NCBI RefSeq assembly: GCF_014647155.1
Contig: NZ_BMOQ01000006.1
Location: 264,301-328,300 of the forward strand
Source of the DNA: Halarchaeum nitratireducens
GTDB taxonomy: Archaea; Halobacteriota; Halobacteria; Halobacteriales; Halobacteriaceae
Length of the DNA stretch: 64,000 nt
Direction: 5' to 3'
Of this stretch, positions 8,845 through 17,813 are shown piece after piece. Each line of letters opens with the position of its first letter. The stretch's first letter is position 1. The notes beneath the pieces were generated by a model that did not search any database, had not been told where the DNA came from, and worked only from the letters and a program-made list of their open reading frames with translations. Position numbers and translations under genes: made by a program.

Positions 8845-9225
8845 TCAGGTCTTTCGGTCGCCGACGTAGACCGTCCCATCCTCAACAACGGTGTTCCACG
8901 TGGGGAGGATGATGTCACTATCCGCGAGGTGCTCACCGCTGTCGAGGTCGTACGACCATCCGTGCCACGGGCACGAGACGATGCACTCCTCATCGGTATA
9001 GGATTTGTCAACGCGCTTGCCGGGTTCCTCGAACTCACCGACGAGTTTACGTTGCGTCTCGCCTTCGCAGACCGGTCCGCCGTCGTGCATGCAGTAGTTC
9101 CGGAGCGCGTAGTACTCGCCCTCGACGTGGAGCACACCGACCTCGACACCGTCCACATCGACGAACGCTCGGTCTCCGTCCTCGAACTCGTCTGCGGAGC
9201 CGACTTCCACCAAGTCGCTGCTCAC
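8845..9225 (-). CDS. Rieske-type [2Fe-2S] protein
   Basis: A 126-residue soluble ferredoxin of the Rieske family, probably an electron carrier for an oxygenase or other redox enzyme. The cluster ligands are visible as YCMHDGGPVC (Cys-x-His) and SCPWHGWSYDL (Cys-x2-His). The start is taken as the GTG at 9225, which overlaps the TGA of the upstream amidohydrolase as GTGA. Longer in-frame extensions merely read through that gene. The overlap implies one operon with the amidohydrolase. No oxygenase catalytic subunit is present in the window. Confidence 0.88.
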   Translation of the reverse strand: MSSDLVEVGSADEFEDGDRAFVDVDGVEVGVLHVEGEYYALRNYCMHDGGPVCEGETQRKLVGEFEEPGKRVDKSYTDEECIVSCPWHGWSYDLDSGEHLADSDIILPTWNTVVEDGTVYVGDRKT

Positions 9226-10340
9226 AGGCCGAACACCTCCACCGCGTTCCCGGAGAGGATCTGCTTTTTCTCGTCCTCGTCCAGGAACGGCAGGTCGAGC
9301 ACGGTGGTCGGTCGGTCGTAGTCCCAGTGCGGGTAGTCCGAGGCGAACATCAGGCTGTCCGCGCCCACCATCTCCACGCACTTCCCGAGGTATTCGGGAT
9401 CAGCCGAGACCTCGAGGGGCTGGGTGCCGTAGTAGAAGTCCGTGATGTACTCGCCAGGCTTCTTCTCGAGGAGTGGCGCCTCCTCCGGGCGCTTGAGGTA
9501 CTCCTCGTCGAGGCGAGTGATGAGCCCCGGGAGGTAGGTGACGCCGGATTCCATAAACGTGATATCGAGGTCGGGAAACTTTTCGGGAACACCCTGACAG
9601 ACGAGGCTGACGATCTGGGACATATTCGATTCGAGGAAGCCGAGCGTGTGCGTTTCGATCATCTCCTCGTAGCCTCCACGCACGTACTCGTCGAGGCCGG
9701 CGCCGCCCGTGTGGAAGACGGCGGCGAGATCCATGTCCTCGCAGCGCTCGTAGAGCGGATCGTACTTGCGGTTGCCGAGCGGCGGGGTCGCGCCCGCGGT
9801 GACGAAGCACGCGCCGACGTACTCCTCGCGGTCCTCGATCATGTCGAAGATTTCGAGCGAGGCGTCGACGTCGTAGTACGGAATGGGGGCGAGGCCGTGA
9901 ATCCCGTCGTCAGGGTCGAGGACTTCCTCGCTCATGTACTCGACGTACGCCTTCGCGAAGGCGGCCTGTCGCTCGTCGTCGGCGGTGGTGCCGGCGCCGG
10001 CGAGGATGAGGTGGGAGATGAGGAGGGTGTCGTCGACGCCGATGGACGCCATCCCCTCGCGGATGCGCTCCGGCGTCTCCGGGTCGTCGGGGTAGGAGGA
10101 GTGTTCGCGCGTGATCTTCCCGTAGGCTTGCCGGTCGCCCGTGGAGAACGGGAAGAAGGAGCTGAGGTTCTGCTTCGCGCCCTTCTCGTCGAAGTTCGAG
10201 CCCTCGAAGCGCGTCTTCCACGGCTCTTCGAAGTACTCGGCGACGTTCTCGAAGGACTCCATGTAGTGACAGTCGCAGTCGACCACGTGGTACTCCGCGA
10301 GTTCGTCCAGGCGCCTCGACTCGCTGTCTACCTGTGACAT
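9222..10340 (-). CDS. Amidohydrolase-2 family metal-dependent hydrolase or decarboxylase
   Basis: A 372-residue TIM-barrel hydrolase of the ACMSD/gamma-resorcylate-decarboxylase type. Metal-site residues are visible as the N-terminal DCDCH motif, AVFHTGG near residue 205, and ASDYPHWDYD near the C-terminus. Such enzymes hydrolyse or decarboxylate intermediates of aromatic catabolism; the substrate cannot be told from sequence. It is first in an operon with the Rieske gene, and an IclR regulator gene lies just upstream on the same strand. A TATA-like TTTATTATCT lies 23-32 nt before the ATG. Confidence 0.85.
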   Translation of the reverse strand: MSQVDSESRRLDELAEYHVVDCDCHYMESFENVAEYFEEPWKTRFEGSNFDEKGAKQNLSSFFPFSTGDRQAYGKITREHSSYPDDPETPERIREGMASIGVDDTLLISHLILAGAGTTADDERQAAFAKAYVEYMSEEVLDPDDGIHGLAPIPYYDVDASLEIFDMIEDREEYVGACFVTAGATPPLGNRKYDPLYERCEDMDLAAVFHTGGAGLDEYVRGGYEEMIETHTLGFLESNMSQIVSLVCQGVPEKFPDLDITFMESGVTYLPGLITRLDEEYLKRPEEAPLLEKKPGEYITDFYYGTQPLEVSADPEYLGKCVEMVGADSLMFASDYPHWDYDRPTTVLDLPFLDEDEKKQILSGNAVEVFGL

Positions 10341-10360
10341 ACCCAGTCATCTATCATTGT

Positions 10361-10408
10361 AGATAATAAAACCTCGTATTACCGGCCGAAAGAGCATATA
10401 CCGGCCGA
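10361..10408 (-). promoter_or_regulatory. Amidohydrolase promoter with tandem direct repeat
   Basis: The TATA-like element at 10361-10372 (minus strand TTTATTATCT) is 23-32 nt from the ATG at 10340. Directly upstream is a perfect 10-bp direct repeat TACCGGCCGA at 10380-10389 and 10399-10408. Its 19-bp period puts both copies on the same DNA face. It is a candidate operator for the adjacent IclR-type regulator; binding is inferred. Confidence 0.4.
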
Positions 10409-10553
10409 TTAGCCGGGACGTTCGCCATCACGGGATAGACGATAGCGGGCCGGATTCGGACCTCAGCTGTCGTTTTACGTCGATATGTCCGTAAATACGG
10501 AGACGGCTGCCACCCGTCCATCCCGCTACGCGGAACGAAGTTCGGGAGTCGTC

Positions 10554-11300
10554 TTATCCGTCGTCTTGATCGGTGAGCGCGCGTTCGACTCGCCTGACCG
10601 CCGCCGCGAGCGCGTCAACGAGTTCGTCATGCTCCGCGTTCAGAATAGACGGGGACGCGCTCGCGAGCGACAGCCCCCCGCGAACGCTCCTGTCCACGAT
10701 AACCGGCATCCCGAGCGCGTAGATTCCCGAGATATGGCCCTCGCGATTGACCGCGTACCCGCGGTCGCGAGTGGTCGTGACGCTCGCGCGTATCGTCTTC
10801 CGAACCGCGTCGCCGCTCTCTGCTGCCCGCGTCTCGACGAATCGCTCGATTCGCGGCTCCGGGAGGTGCGCGAGTATCGCCTTCCCGGCTGCCGTCTCGT
10901 CGAGGTCAGCCCAGTCACCCACGAGCAACTCCGGGCTCGGCGTCGGATTCGACCCCGCGCCGTCTACGAACATCAGCCGCCCGTCCTCCTCGATCGCGCT
11001 CCACGTGGTGTGGCCGGTCTCCGCCGAGAGCGTGCGGATCTCGTCTCGCGCCGCCCGATAGAACGCCCCCCGAAAGCGAACGCGCGTCCCGAGTCGGAAC
11101 CACGCGTGCGAGAGGCGATACCGGCCGTCCTCGTTCACCGCGAACCCGCACGCGGCGAGCGTCTGGAGGTGCCGATGCACCGTGCTCTTGCTCAGGGATA
11201 GCTGCTCCGCCAACTCGGTCACGCCCGCGTCACCGGCTGCGTCCAGCCCCTCCACGATTCGAAAGAGCGTCTCGTCCGACCCCACGCGCCGTTCGCTCAT
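10554..11300 (-). CDS. IclR-family transcriptional regulator
   Basis: A 248-residue regulator with an N-terminal winged helix-turn-helix (TELAEQLSLSKSTVHRHLQT, about residues 28-47) and a C-terminal IclR effector domain (ETAAGKAILAHLPE and GMPVIVDRSVRGGLSLAS). The start at 11300 is preferred because a TTTTTAAC box lies 23-30 nt upstream; the longer frame adds 20 residues that include the promoter. It is a likely local regulator of the amidohydrolase/Rieske pair or the aldehyde dehydrogenase genes; the effector is unknown. Confidence 0.92.
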   Translation of the reverse strand: MSERRVGSDETLFRIVEGLDAAGDAGVTELAEQLSLSKSTVHRHLQTLAACGFAVNEDGRYRLSHAWFRLGTRVRFRGAFYRAARDEIRTLSAETGHTTWSAIEEDGRLMFVDGAGSNPTPSPELLVGDWADLDETAAGKAILAHLPEPRIERFVETRAAESGDAVRKTIRASVTTTRDRGYAVNREGHISGIYALGMPVIVDRSVRGGLSLASASPSILNAEHDELVDALAAAVRRVERALTDQDDG

Positions 11301-11378
11301 ACGCCACACCTCGCACTCCTGGGTTAAAAATTCGTGCCGCACGGGCGCGTCGGCGCCCATGCGAATCGTCTCCCGCGG

Positions 11379-12869
11379 TTAGAACGGGAAGTCGCGGGGC
11401 TCGTGCTGGAGAGAGAGCCACTGCTTCTCGGTTATCTCACGGAGGAACGCCTCGCCGTTGTACGTCCCGACGCCGGACGCCCCGATGCCACCGAACGGGA
11501 CGTGCGCCTCGTCGTTCACCGGCTGGTCGTTCACGTGGACGTGCCCCGTCTCCATCCGCCGCGCGATGCGCGCACCGGCCCCCACGTCGCCGGCGTGGAC
11601 GCTCCCGGAGAGCCCGTACTCGGTGTCGTTCGCCATCTCGATCGCTTCGTCGACGTCGGAGAACGGTATGACGGGCGCGATCGGGCCGAAGTGCTCGTTA
11701 CACGCCGTCGGCATCTCGTTCGTCACCCCGGAGAGGATGGTCGGCTCCACGACCAGCGAATCCTCGACGCCGTCGAGTTCGTGGATGCCGCCGCCGGTTT
11801 CGAGGGTCGCGCCAGCGTCGACCGTGTCCTCGACGTAGGAGAGCATCTTCCCGCGCTGGCGCTCGTCGATGATCGGCCCGACCACCGTCGAGGGGTCGTG
11901 CGCGCTCCCCCGCGGGAGGTCCTCGGCGCGCTCGGTAAGGCGTTCGACGTACTCGTCGTAGACGGCCTCGTGGACGATGTGGCGGTTGATGCTGATACAG
12001 ACCTGTCCCTGATGGACGAACGACCCGAAGACGCCCGCGTCGATCGCTGCGTCGAGGTCGGCGCCGTCAGTGACGACGTGCGCGTTGTTCCCGCCGAGTT
12101 CGAGGGCGGCCTCCGCGAGGTTCTTACCCGCGGCCGCACCCACCCGCCGACCGACCTCGGTGGAGCCGGTGAACGCGACGACGTCGCTCTCGGGATGGCC
12201 GGCGACGCGGTCACCGATCTCGGACCCGCGCCCGGTGACGACGTTGAGGACGCCCGGCGGCAGGTCGGTTTCCTCGAAGAGCTTCGCGAACAACAGTCCG
12301 CCCGTGATCGGCGTGTTGGTGGCGGGTTTGAGGACGACGCTGTTGCCGGCGGCGATGGCGGGGGCGACGGCGCGCATTGAGAGGTTCAGCGGGAAGTTCC
12401 ACGGCGAAATCACCGTCACCACGCCCGCGGGCGTTCGTCGGACCAGGTGTTCCTTGTCGGGGATGTTCGACTCGGCATGCTCGCCCTTCATGCGACGGGG
12501 GAGCGTCGCTGCCTCGCTCGCCTGATCCGAGGCGAGTTGGACGGACGTCTCCGCCATCACGCGCGTCCCGCCCGCCTCCGCGACGAGCAGGTCGATGACA
12601 TCCTCGCGATAGTCCTGGAGTGTCCGGAGGACCTGCTGGACGACCTGCTCGCGCGCGGCGGGTGGGTGGGCGGCCCACGCCTGCCGGGCGTCGGCGGCGG
12701 CCTCGTAGGCGGCGTTGACGTCGGCCTCGGTCCCGGCGGGGACCTGCGTGATCACCTCGCGCGTCGAGGGGTCCTCGACGTCGATCGTCTCTCCGCTCTC
12801 GCTCTCCCGCCACTCCCCGTCCACGTAGAGCGCGTTCCAGTCCGCGCTTGGTGAGAGGTCTGCTGTCAT
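11379..12869 (-). CDS. NAD(P)-dependent aldehyde dehydrogenase (benzaldehyde/vanillin-like)
   Basis: A 496-residue aldehyde dehydrogenase that oxidises an aldehyde to the acid. The family pattern VISPWNFPLNLSMRA, the glutamate motif ALELGGNN and the catalytic cysteine in HQGQVCISINR are visible. The Asn-Asn after LELGG and the CISI context resemble benzaldehyde/vanillin-type enzymes, which is a judgement by eye. Its own TATA-like TTTTATATTTC lies about 25-30 nt upstream of the ATG. It probably removes the aldehyde produced by the nearby amine oxidase. Confidence 0.92.
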   Translation of the reverse strand: MTADLSPSADWNALYVDGEWRESESGETIDVEDPSTREVITQVPAGTEADVNAAYEAAADARQAWAAHPPAAREQVVQQVLRTLQDYREDVIDLLVAEAGGTRVMAETSVQLASDQASEAATLPRRMKGEHAESNIPDKEHLVRRTPAGVVTVISPWNFPLNLSMRAVAPAIAAGNSVVLKPATNTPITGGLLFAKLFEETDLPPGVLNVVTGRGSEIGDRVAGHPESDVVAFTGSTEVGRRVGAAAGKNLAEAALELGGNNAHVVTDGADLDAAIDAGVFGSFVHQGQVCISINRHIVHEAVYDEYVERLTERAEDLPRGSAHDPSTVVGPIIDERQRGKMLSYVEDTVDAGATLETGGGIHELDGVEDSLVVEPTILSGVTNEMPTACNEHFGPIAPVIPFSDVDEAIEMANDTEYGLSGSVHAGDVGAGARIARRMETGHVHVNDQPVNDEAHVPFGGIGASGVGTYNGEAFLREITEKQWLSLQHEPRDFPF

Positions 12870-12981
12870 ACACCATCCTCACTCGGCTCGTGAAATATAA
12901 AATGATAGGAGATAATATGAAGGTGACATATCTCGACGCGTCGCTGTTCACGAGCAAACGCCGCTGTCCGACCTGGCCCGT

Positions 12982-14514
12982 TCAGCCGAGGTTGACGTTG
13001 ATGGCTTTCATCTGCGTGTACTCGTCGAGTGCCTCCCGGCCGTTCTCTCGGCCGAGGCCGGACTGCTTGTAGCCGCCGAACGGCTGGCCGGCCGACACGT
13101 CGTTGTAGTGGTTGATCCAGACGACGCCCGCGTCCAGGTCGCGCGCCGTGCGCAGCGCGCGCGTGATGTCGTCCGTGATGATGCCCGCCGCGAGCCCGTA
13201 CTCGACGTCGTTCGCCCGCGCGACGACCTTGTCCTCGTCGCTCCACGAGAACGTCTCCTCAACCGGGCCGAAGATCTCCTCCTGGACCGAACGGTGATCG
13301 TGGTCGAGGCCGTCGATGATCGTCGGCTCGTAGAACGCGCCGTCCGCAAGTGCGTCCTCGTCGGGACGTTCCCCGCCAGCGAGGACCGTCGCGCCGCTCT
13401 CGCGCGCCGCTTCAACGTACGACGCCGTCCGCTCTACCTGCCCCTGCGAGACCTTCGGCCCGAGATCCGTCTCCTCCAGAAGCGGGTCGCCGATCTGCAT
13501 CCCGCTCGCGGCCTCCGCGAACGCGCCGAGGAACTCCTCCTCGATGTCCTCGTGGACGAAGAGCCGCGAGCCGGCCGCACAGCACTCGCCCTTGTTGAAG
13601 AAGATCGCCATCATCGCCGTTTCGACGGCCATCTCGACGTCCGCGTCCGGATAGACGATGAGCGGGCTCTTCCCGCCGAGCTCCAGCGTCGTCTTCTTCA
13701 CGTCCTCGACGGCCGTCCGCATGATCTCCTTGCCGACGTCGGTCGAGCCCGTGAACGAGATCTTGTCCACGTCGTCGTGGCTGGACAGCGGTGCGCCCGC
13801 GTCCTCGCCGTAGCCCGTGACGACGTTGACGACGCCGTCCGGCACCACGTCGTCCACGAGTTCCATGAGCTTCAGAATGGAGAGCGGGGTCTCCTCGGAG
13901 GGTTTGAGGACGATGGTGTTGCCGGCGGCGAGCGCGGGTCCGAGCTTCCAGATGGCGATGAGGAGGGGGAAGTTCCACGGGACGATACCGCCAACGACGC
14001 CGTACGGTTCGCGGAGCGTGAACACCTGCTTGTCGCGGTCGAAGAGGTCGTCGGTCGGGACTGTCTCGCCGGTCACGGACCGCGCCAACGCTGCGTTGTA
14101 CGTGAGGTGGTCGACGACGAGGCCCATGTCGCCCATCGCCTCCGTGACGGTCTTGCCGGTGTCGAGCGTCTCCAGTTTCGCGAGCGTCTCCTGGTTCTCC
14201 TCCACCCGGCGCGCGATATCGGCGAGTACGCGCTGGCGATCACCCGGCGAGTAGCCCGACCACACCTCCTCATAGGCGTTCCGGGCGGCCTTGACGGCGC
14301 GGTCGATGTCGGCGGCCGTGCCGGCGGGGACGTCCGCTAGCACCTCGCCCGTGGTCGGGTCCCGCGTCGCGAACGTCTCGCCCGACGCGCTCTCCACCCA
14401 CTCACCGCCGACGTAGAGCCGATGGTGTTCGGGAAGGACGTCCGCGGCGACGTCGCGGTGGCGTCGCTTGATCTCGTCACTCTCTCCACTGGTCGGTTCC
14501 GATCCTGCGCTCAT
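12982..14514 (-). CDS. NAD(P)-dependent aldehyde dehydrogenase (betaine-aldehyde-like)
   Basis: A 510-residue aldehyde dehydrogenase with VGGIVPWNFPLLIA, TLELGGKSPLIV and the catalytic NKGECCAAGSR (Cys-Cys). That last pattern is close to betaine- and aminoaldehyde dehydrogenases. It is paralogous to, but clearly distinct from, the enzyme encoded just downstream (11379-12869). It has a separate promoter and a TTCGAACGAA motif between TATA box and start. Two aldehyde dehydrogenases of different type suggest a broad or two-step aldehyde oxidation capacity in this locus. Confidence 0.92.
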   Translation of the reverse strand: MSAGSEPTSGESDEIKRRHRDVAADVLPEHHRLYVGGEWVESASGETFATRDPTTGEVLADVPAGTAADIDRAVKAARNAYEEVWSGYSPGDRQRVLADIARRVEENQETLAKLETLDTGKTVTEAMGDMGLVVDHLTYNAALARSVTGETVPTDDLFDRDKQVFTLREPYGVVGGIVPWNFPLLIAIWKLGPALAAGNTIVLKPSEETPLSILKLMELVDDVVPDGVVNVVTGYGEDAGAPLSSHDDVDKISFTGSTDVGKEIMRTAVEDVKKTTLELGGKSPLIVYPDADVEMAVETAMMAIFFNKGECCAAGSRLFVHEDIEEEFLGAFAEAASGMQIGDPLLEETDLGPKVSQGQVERTASYVEAARESGATVLAGGERPDEDALADGAFYEPTIIDGLDHDHRSVQEEIFGPVEETFSWSDEDKVVARANDVEYGLAAGIITDDITRALRTARDLDAGVVWINHYNDVSAGQPFGGYKQSGLGRENGREALDEYTQMKAINVNLG

Positions 14515-14552
14515 AGTTCGAACGAAGCTATCGAACCCTACTGATTTAAAAT
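14515..14552 (-). promoter_or_regulatory. Promoter of the second aldehyde dehydrogenase with palindromic motif
   Basis: A TATA-like ATTTTAAAT (14544-14552) is followed toward the ATG at 14514 by a region containing TTCGAACGAA (14517-14526) and TATCGAACC (14530-14538). The shared core TCGAACGAA also occurs, on the opposite strand, in the palindrome upstream of the amine oxidase (22722-22739). The two genes may therefore share a regulator. Confidence 0.35.
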
Positions 14553-14851
14553 TATTGATTATTGCGCTCTGCCGGATCGGTGCGCGTGCGGTCGTGGACC
14601 GCTGACGCGTCGCCGACGGTCAGGCCGACTCGTCCGCGGGGTTCGCGTGGTTTCGTGCACCACAGGGGGACCGAGACGGTGAGGAGTCGCGCGTGGGTGA
14701 CCGCCAACAACGCGGAATAGCCGCCCCTGGTCCCACGGATCACGCCGCGGACACTCGGACTCCTCCGTCTGGGACGACTGTCCGACTATCGCGCCCATTC
14801 CTCCAGGAGATAGCTTTATCATCCGATGTTCCGCAATGGACCTATGCTAGC

Positions 14852-15676
14852 ATGACTGGAAGCTCCGAGTGGGTGCCGATGGGCGACATCGCCGACGAGT
14901 ACGAGAAGAACCAGATGCCGGCGACCGACTCGCTGTCCGGGTCGTCGTACACGCTCAACTTCAAGGACGGGCGCGTCGTGGAGTACGAGCTCCGCGATCC
15001 CGAAACGCTCGAGTGGACGGTAACGGCCGGATCGGACGAGGGCGTGGGCGGTCAAGCGGCCTACACTGCGACGAAGCCACGCGACGACATCTACTTCGTG
15101 GATCACATGCGAGACGACGCGCCTCGAACCTCCACGTCGCTGGTCCTCGACCTCAACCGGGGAATCGCCACGTCCGTCACCGCAAGCATTCCCGCGTCCA
15201 AATCGGAGATGCCCCAGTTGCTACTCGAGAACGCGAACGAGGGCAAATCGCTGTCCGCCGGTGACGTGGCGTTCGACTGCGCGACGATTGGTCAGCCGTT
15301 TACCGAAGGGTCGGCGGTACACGAACGCACGGACGACCTTACGGGAAAGCGTATGCGGTACACCTACAGCGATAACAGCGTCTACGAGCACATCTACCTG
15401 AACGAAGAGCGCTACGTCTGGCACTGCTTGCGTGGCGAAGAACGCGGCCTCGCGGAAGCGTCTCCGTGCAGTTACTACGAAATCGCGGATGGTCTCTACA
15501 TGATCGTCTGGGAGGAGGTCGTCCTTCCCGTCATCGGCGTCGTCCTGATCGACTTCCACGCGATGAAGACCACCGGGAAGATGCTTTGCGACGACAAGAA
15601 CGACTTCGAGGGCGTCGTTAACATCCCGATGGGCGCCCACGCGGAGCAACTCAACGTAACCCCTACCCTCGACTGA
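14852..15676 (+). CDS. MoaF-like domain protein
   Basis: A 274-residue protein whose N-terminus (WVPMGDIADEYEKNQMP, then YTLNFKDGRVVEYEL) and C-terminus (MRYTYSDNSVYEHIYL) match the two lipocalin-like halves of MoaF-type proteins. These were named for molybdenum cofactor genes but are often found in catabolic clusters. No catalytic residues are known to me. It is the only plus-strand gene among the minus-strand catabolic genes here. The ATG at 14852 follows a CTTTATC element at 14812-14818. A ligand-binding role with aromatic or amine intermediates is inference. Confidence 0.75.
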   Translation: MTGSSEWVPMGDIADEYEKNQMPATDSLSGSSYTLNFKDGRVVEYELRDPETLEWTVTAGSDEGVGGQAAYTATKPRDDIYFVDHMRDDAPRTSTSLVLDLNRGIATSVTASIPASKSEMPQLLLENANEGKSLSAGDVAFDCATIGQPFTEGSAVHERTDDLTGKRMRYTYSDNSVYEHIYLNEERYVWHCLRGEERGLAEASPCSYYEIADGLYMIVWEEVVLPVIGVVLIDFHAMKTTGKMLCDDKNDFEGVVNIPMGAHAEQLNVTPTLD

Positions 15677-15838
15677 CCACCACGCGACAACCGTCGAAGC
15701 CGCCCGACACGCTACTGGCCCATGAACGGGCATACGATGTCCGCACGCCCCACCGGGACGACGCAGCCGACGCACTGCCGTCCAGCGATCCCGCAGAGTA
15801 GCACGACCGATGGTCAGATCAGTGTCACTCTTCCGGCG

Positions 15839-17371
15839 TCATCGCGCATCCTCGATAAAGGACGCGGCGCGCTCCGCTATCGCGATCGTGGGGGCGTTCG
15901 TGTTCCCGCCGACGATCTCGGGCATGATCGAGGCATCAGTGACGCGTAGCCCTTCGACGCCGTGGACGCGAAGTCGGTCGTCGACGACGCCGTCGCCCTC
16001 GGCCCCCATCCGGCACGTTCCCACTGGGTGGTAGACGGTCGTCGCGTGCTCCCGGACGAACGCCTCGATCTCCTCGTCGGACGTGACCGACTCACCCGGA
16101 TGCACCTCCGCGCCGCGATAGTCGTCGAGCGGCGAGGTCTCGACGATCTCTCGGACCAGTTTGACCCCTTCGACGAGGGGCTCGATGTCGCCGTCCTCGG
16201 TGAGGTACTGCGGGTCGATGACGGGGGACTCGTGCGGGTCGTTTGACGCGAGGCGCACGGTCCCAGTGCTCTCCGGACGGATCTGGGTCGGCATCATCGT
16301 GAAGTACTTCCGACCGTCGTCCGGGGCATCGAGGCCGTGCTCGAGGAGGTAGACCGGGGCGTTGTGCAACTGCAAGTCGGGTGCCGGGGCGTCGGGGTCG
16401 GTCCGAACGAACGCGCCGGTCTCGATCACGTTCGAGGAGGGCGCGGGGTTCGCCGGCCCGGCGGTCCGCTCGTACACGACGCCGAGTTTGAGGTGGTCCT
16501 GGAGGTTCCGACCGACCTGCGGGAGGTCGACGCGTACATCGATTCCGTGCTTGGAGAGGTGCTCGGCCGGCCCGATGCCGGAGAGCATCAGGAGCTGTGG
16601 CGAGTTGATCGCGCCCGCCGACAGCAGCACCTCGCGCTCGGCGCGAGCCTCGTGAGCGGTCCCGTCGCGCTCGTACGCGACGCCGGTCGCGCGGTCGCCG
16701 TCGAAGGTGACGCGGGTCGCCTGCGCGTTCGTTTCGACGGCGAGAGTCGACCGGTCGAGCGCCGGCTTCACGAACGCCGCCGCGGAGCTACAGCGTTCGC
16801 CGTCCGACTGCGTGAGGTCGTAGAATCCGGATCCAGCCTGCGTCGGGCCGTTGAAGTCCGGGTTGTGTTTGACACCGGCCGCGTCCATCGCGTCGACGAA
16901 CGCCTCGGAGACCGGGTGCGGGTCCAGCGGTTCCGCGACGTTCAGCGGGCCGCCGGTGGCGTGGTAGTCGTCCGCGCCGCGCTCGTGGTTCTCGGAGCAC
17001 TTGAACTGTTCGAGCATCGCGTCGTAGCTCCAGGCGTCGCCGCCGCGCTCCGCCCACCGGTCGTAGTCGTACGGGTGGCCGCGGACGTAGATCATGGCGT
17101 TCATGGAACTCGACCCGCCGAGCGTGCGGCCGCGCGGGTGGTAGAGCTGTCGGTCGTTCAGCTCCGGTTGTGGGACGCTCCGATAGTTCCAGTCGGCGTC
17201 CGTCTCGAAGAGCTCCGGGAACCGCGCGGGCGTGTGAATCGCGTCGTCGTCGTCGGGCGCGCCGGCCTCCAAGAGGAGGACGTCAGCGTCTCCGCTCGAC
17301 AGGCGGTTCGCGAGCACGCAGCCCGCCGAACCAGCGCCGACGACGACGTAGTCGTAGGTGGAGTCACCCAT
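15839..17371 (-). CDS. GMC-family FAD oxidoreductase (choline dehydrogenase-like)
   Basis: A 510-residue flavoenzyme that oxidises an alcohol to an aldehyde. Motifs in order: YVVVGAGSAGCVLANRL with the FAD-binding glycines, GRTLGGSSSMNAMIYVRG, LSAGAINSPQLLMLSGIGP, and the C-terminal active-site block YHPVGTCRMG and VGGNTNAPTIAIAE. The start at 17371 (MGDSTYDY) is chosen because a TTTTAT box sits about 17-24 nt upstream; a longer frame adds 15 residues overlapping the promoter. With the aldehyde dehydrogenases it could form an alcohol-to-acid route. Substrate unknown. Confidence 0.92.
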   Translation of the reverse strand: MGDSTYDYVVVGAGSAGCVLANRLSSGDADVLLLEAGAPDDDDAIHTPARFPELFETDADWNYRSVPQPELNDRQLYHPRGRTLGGSSSMNAMIYVRGHPYDYDRWAERGGDAWSYDAMLEQFKCSENHERGADDYHATGGPLNVAEPLDPHPVSEAFVDAMDAAGVKHNPDFNGPTQAGSGFYDLTQSDGERCSSAAAFVKPALDRSTLAVETNAQATRVTFDGDRATGVAYERDGTAHEARAEREVLLSAGAINSPQLLMLSGIGPAEHLSKHGIDVRVDLPQVGRNLQDHLKLGVVYERTAGPANPAPSSNVIETGAFVRTDPDAPAPDLQLHNAPVYLLEHGLDAPDDGRKYFTMMPTQIRPESTGTVRLASNDPHESPVIDPQYLTEDGDIEPLVEGVKLVREIVETSPLDDYRGAEVHPGESVTSDEEIEAFVREHATTVYHPVGTCRMGAEGDGVVDDRLRVHGVEGLRVTDASIMPEIVGGNTNAPTIAIAERAASFIEDAR

Positions 17372-17813
17372 ATCCCTATTATTACGATAAAATATTATAA
17401 ATCTATCTCCCGACAATATGCGGCGTCTCTCGAAAACCGAGTGAGAGGAGGTTTCGCCGGCTCAAATAGCGGTTTCGAATCGAATAGCCGACGCGCTGGA
17501 CGCGCCACCCCCACCCGAATAGTTTTTTGACGTTTTCCAGCGGGGGGCGGCCATGGTGATTCGATGCGAGGCCGGGACGCGTCCGGAGTTCGTTCGCTCT
17601 CGCGGGACTCCGACTCGCGGCCAGGTGACGGCGCGGCTGTCCCCGGGGAATCGGGTGCGCGCCATGTCGGCACGCGGAACGTCTGTTCCGCCAGTCGGGA
17701 CGGCGTGGCGGACGTCGACGCTGAACCGCGGCCCGCCGCGACGAAACGCCCCGGGAACCGGTAGAATGTCTGTTCCGTTGATTCTTGTTTCGGGCGGCGA
17801 GTCGACTCGGAGT
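17372..17813. other. Intergenic region between permease and GMC genes
   Basis: About 440 nt holding the GMC promoter at its left end. A short inverted repeat GGAACGTCTGTTCC lies near 17680-17700, and its half-sequence GTCTGTTCCG recurs near 17770. That may be a termination or regulatory structure beyond the permease stop. No gene is convincing here. Confidence 0.4.

Noticed and set aside
11334..12380. Plus-strand open frames through the aldehyde dehydrogenase genes
   Set aside because: They are shadows; the minus strand carries all family motifs, TATA boxes and sensible starts.
14693..14851. N-terminal extension of the MoaF-like protein
   Set aside because: The extension covers the TATA-like element at 14812-14818 and does not resemble the family N-terminus.
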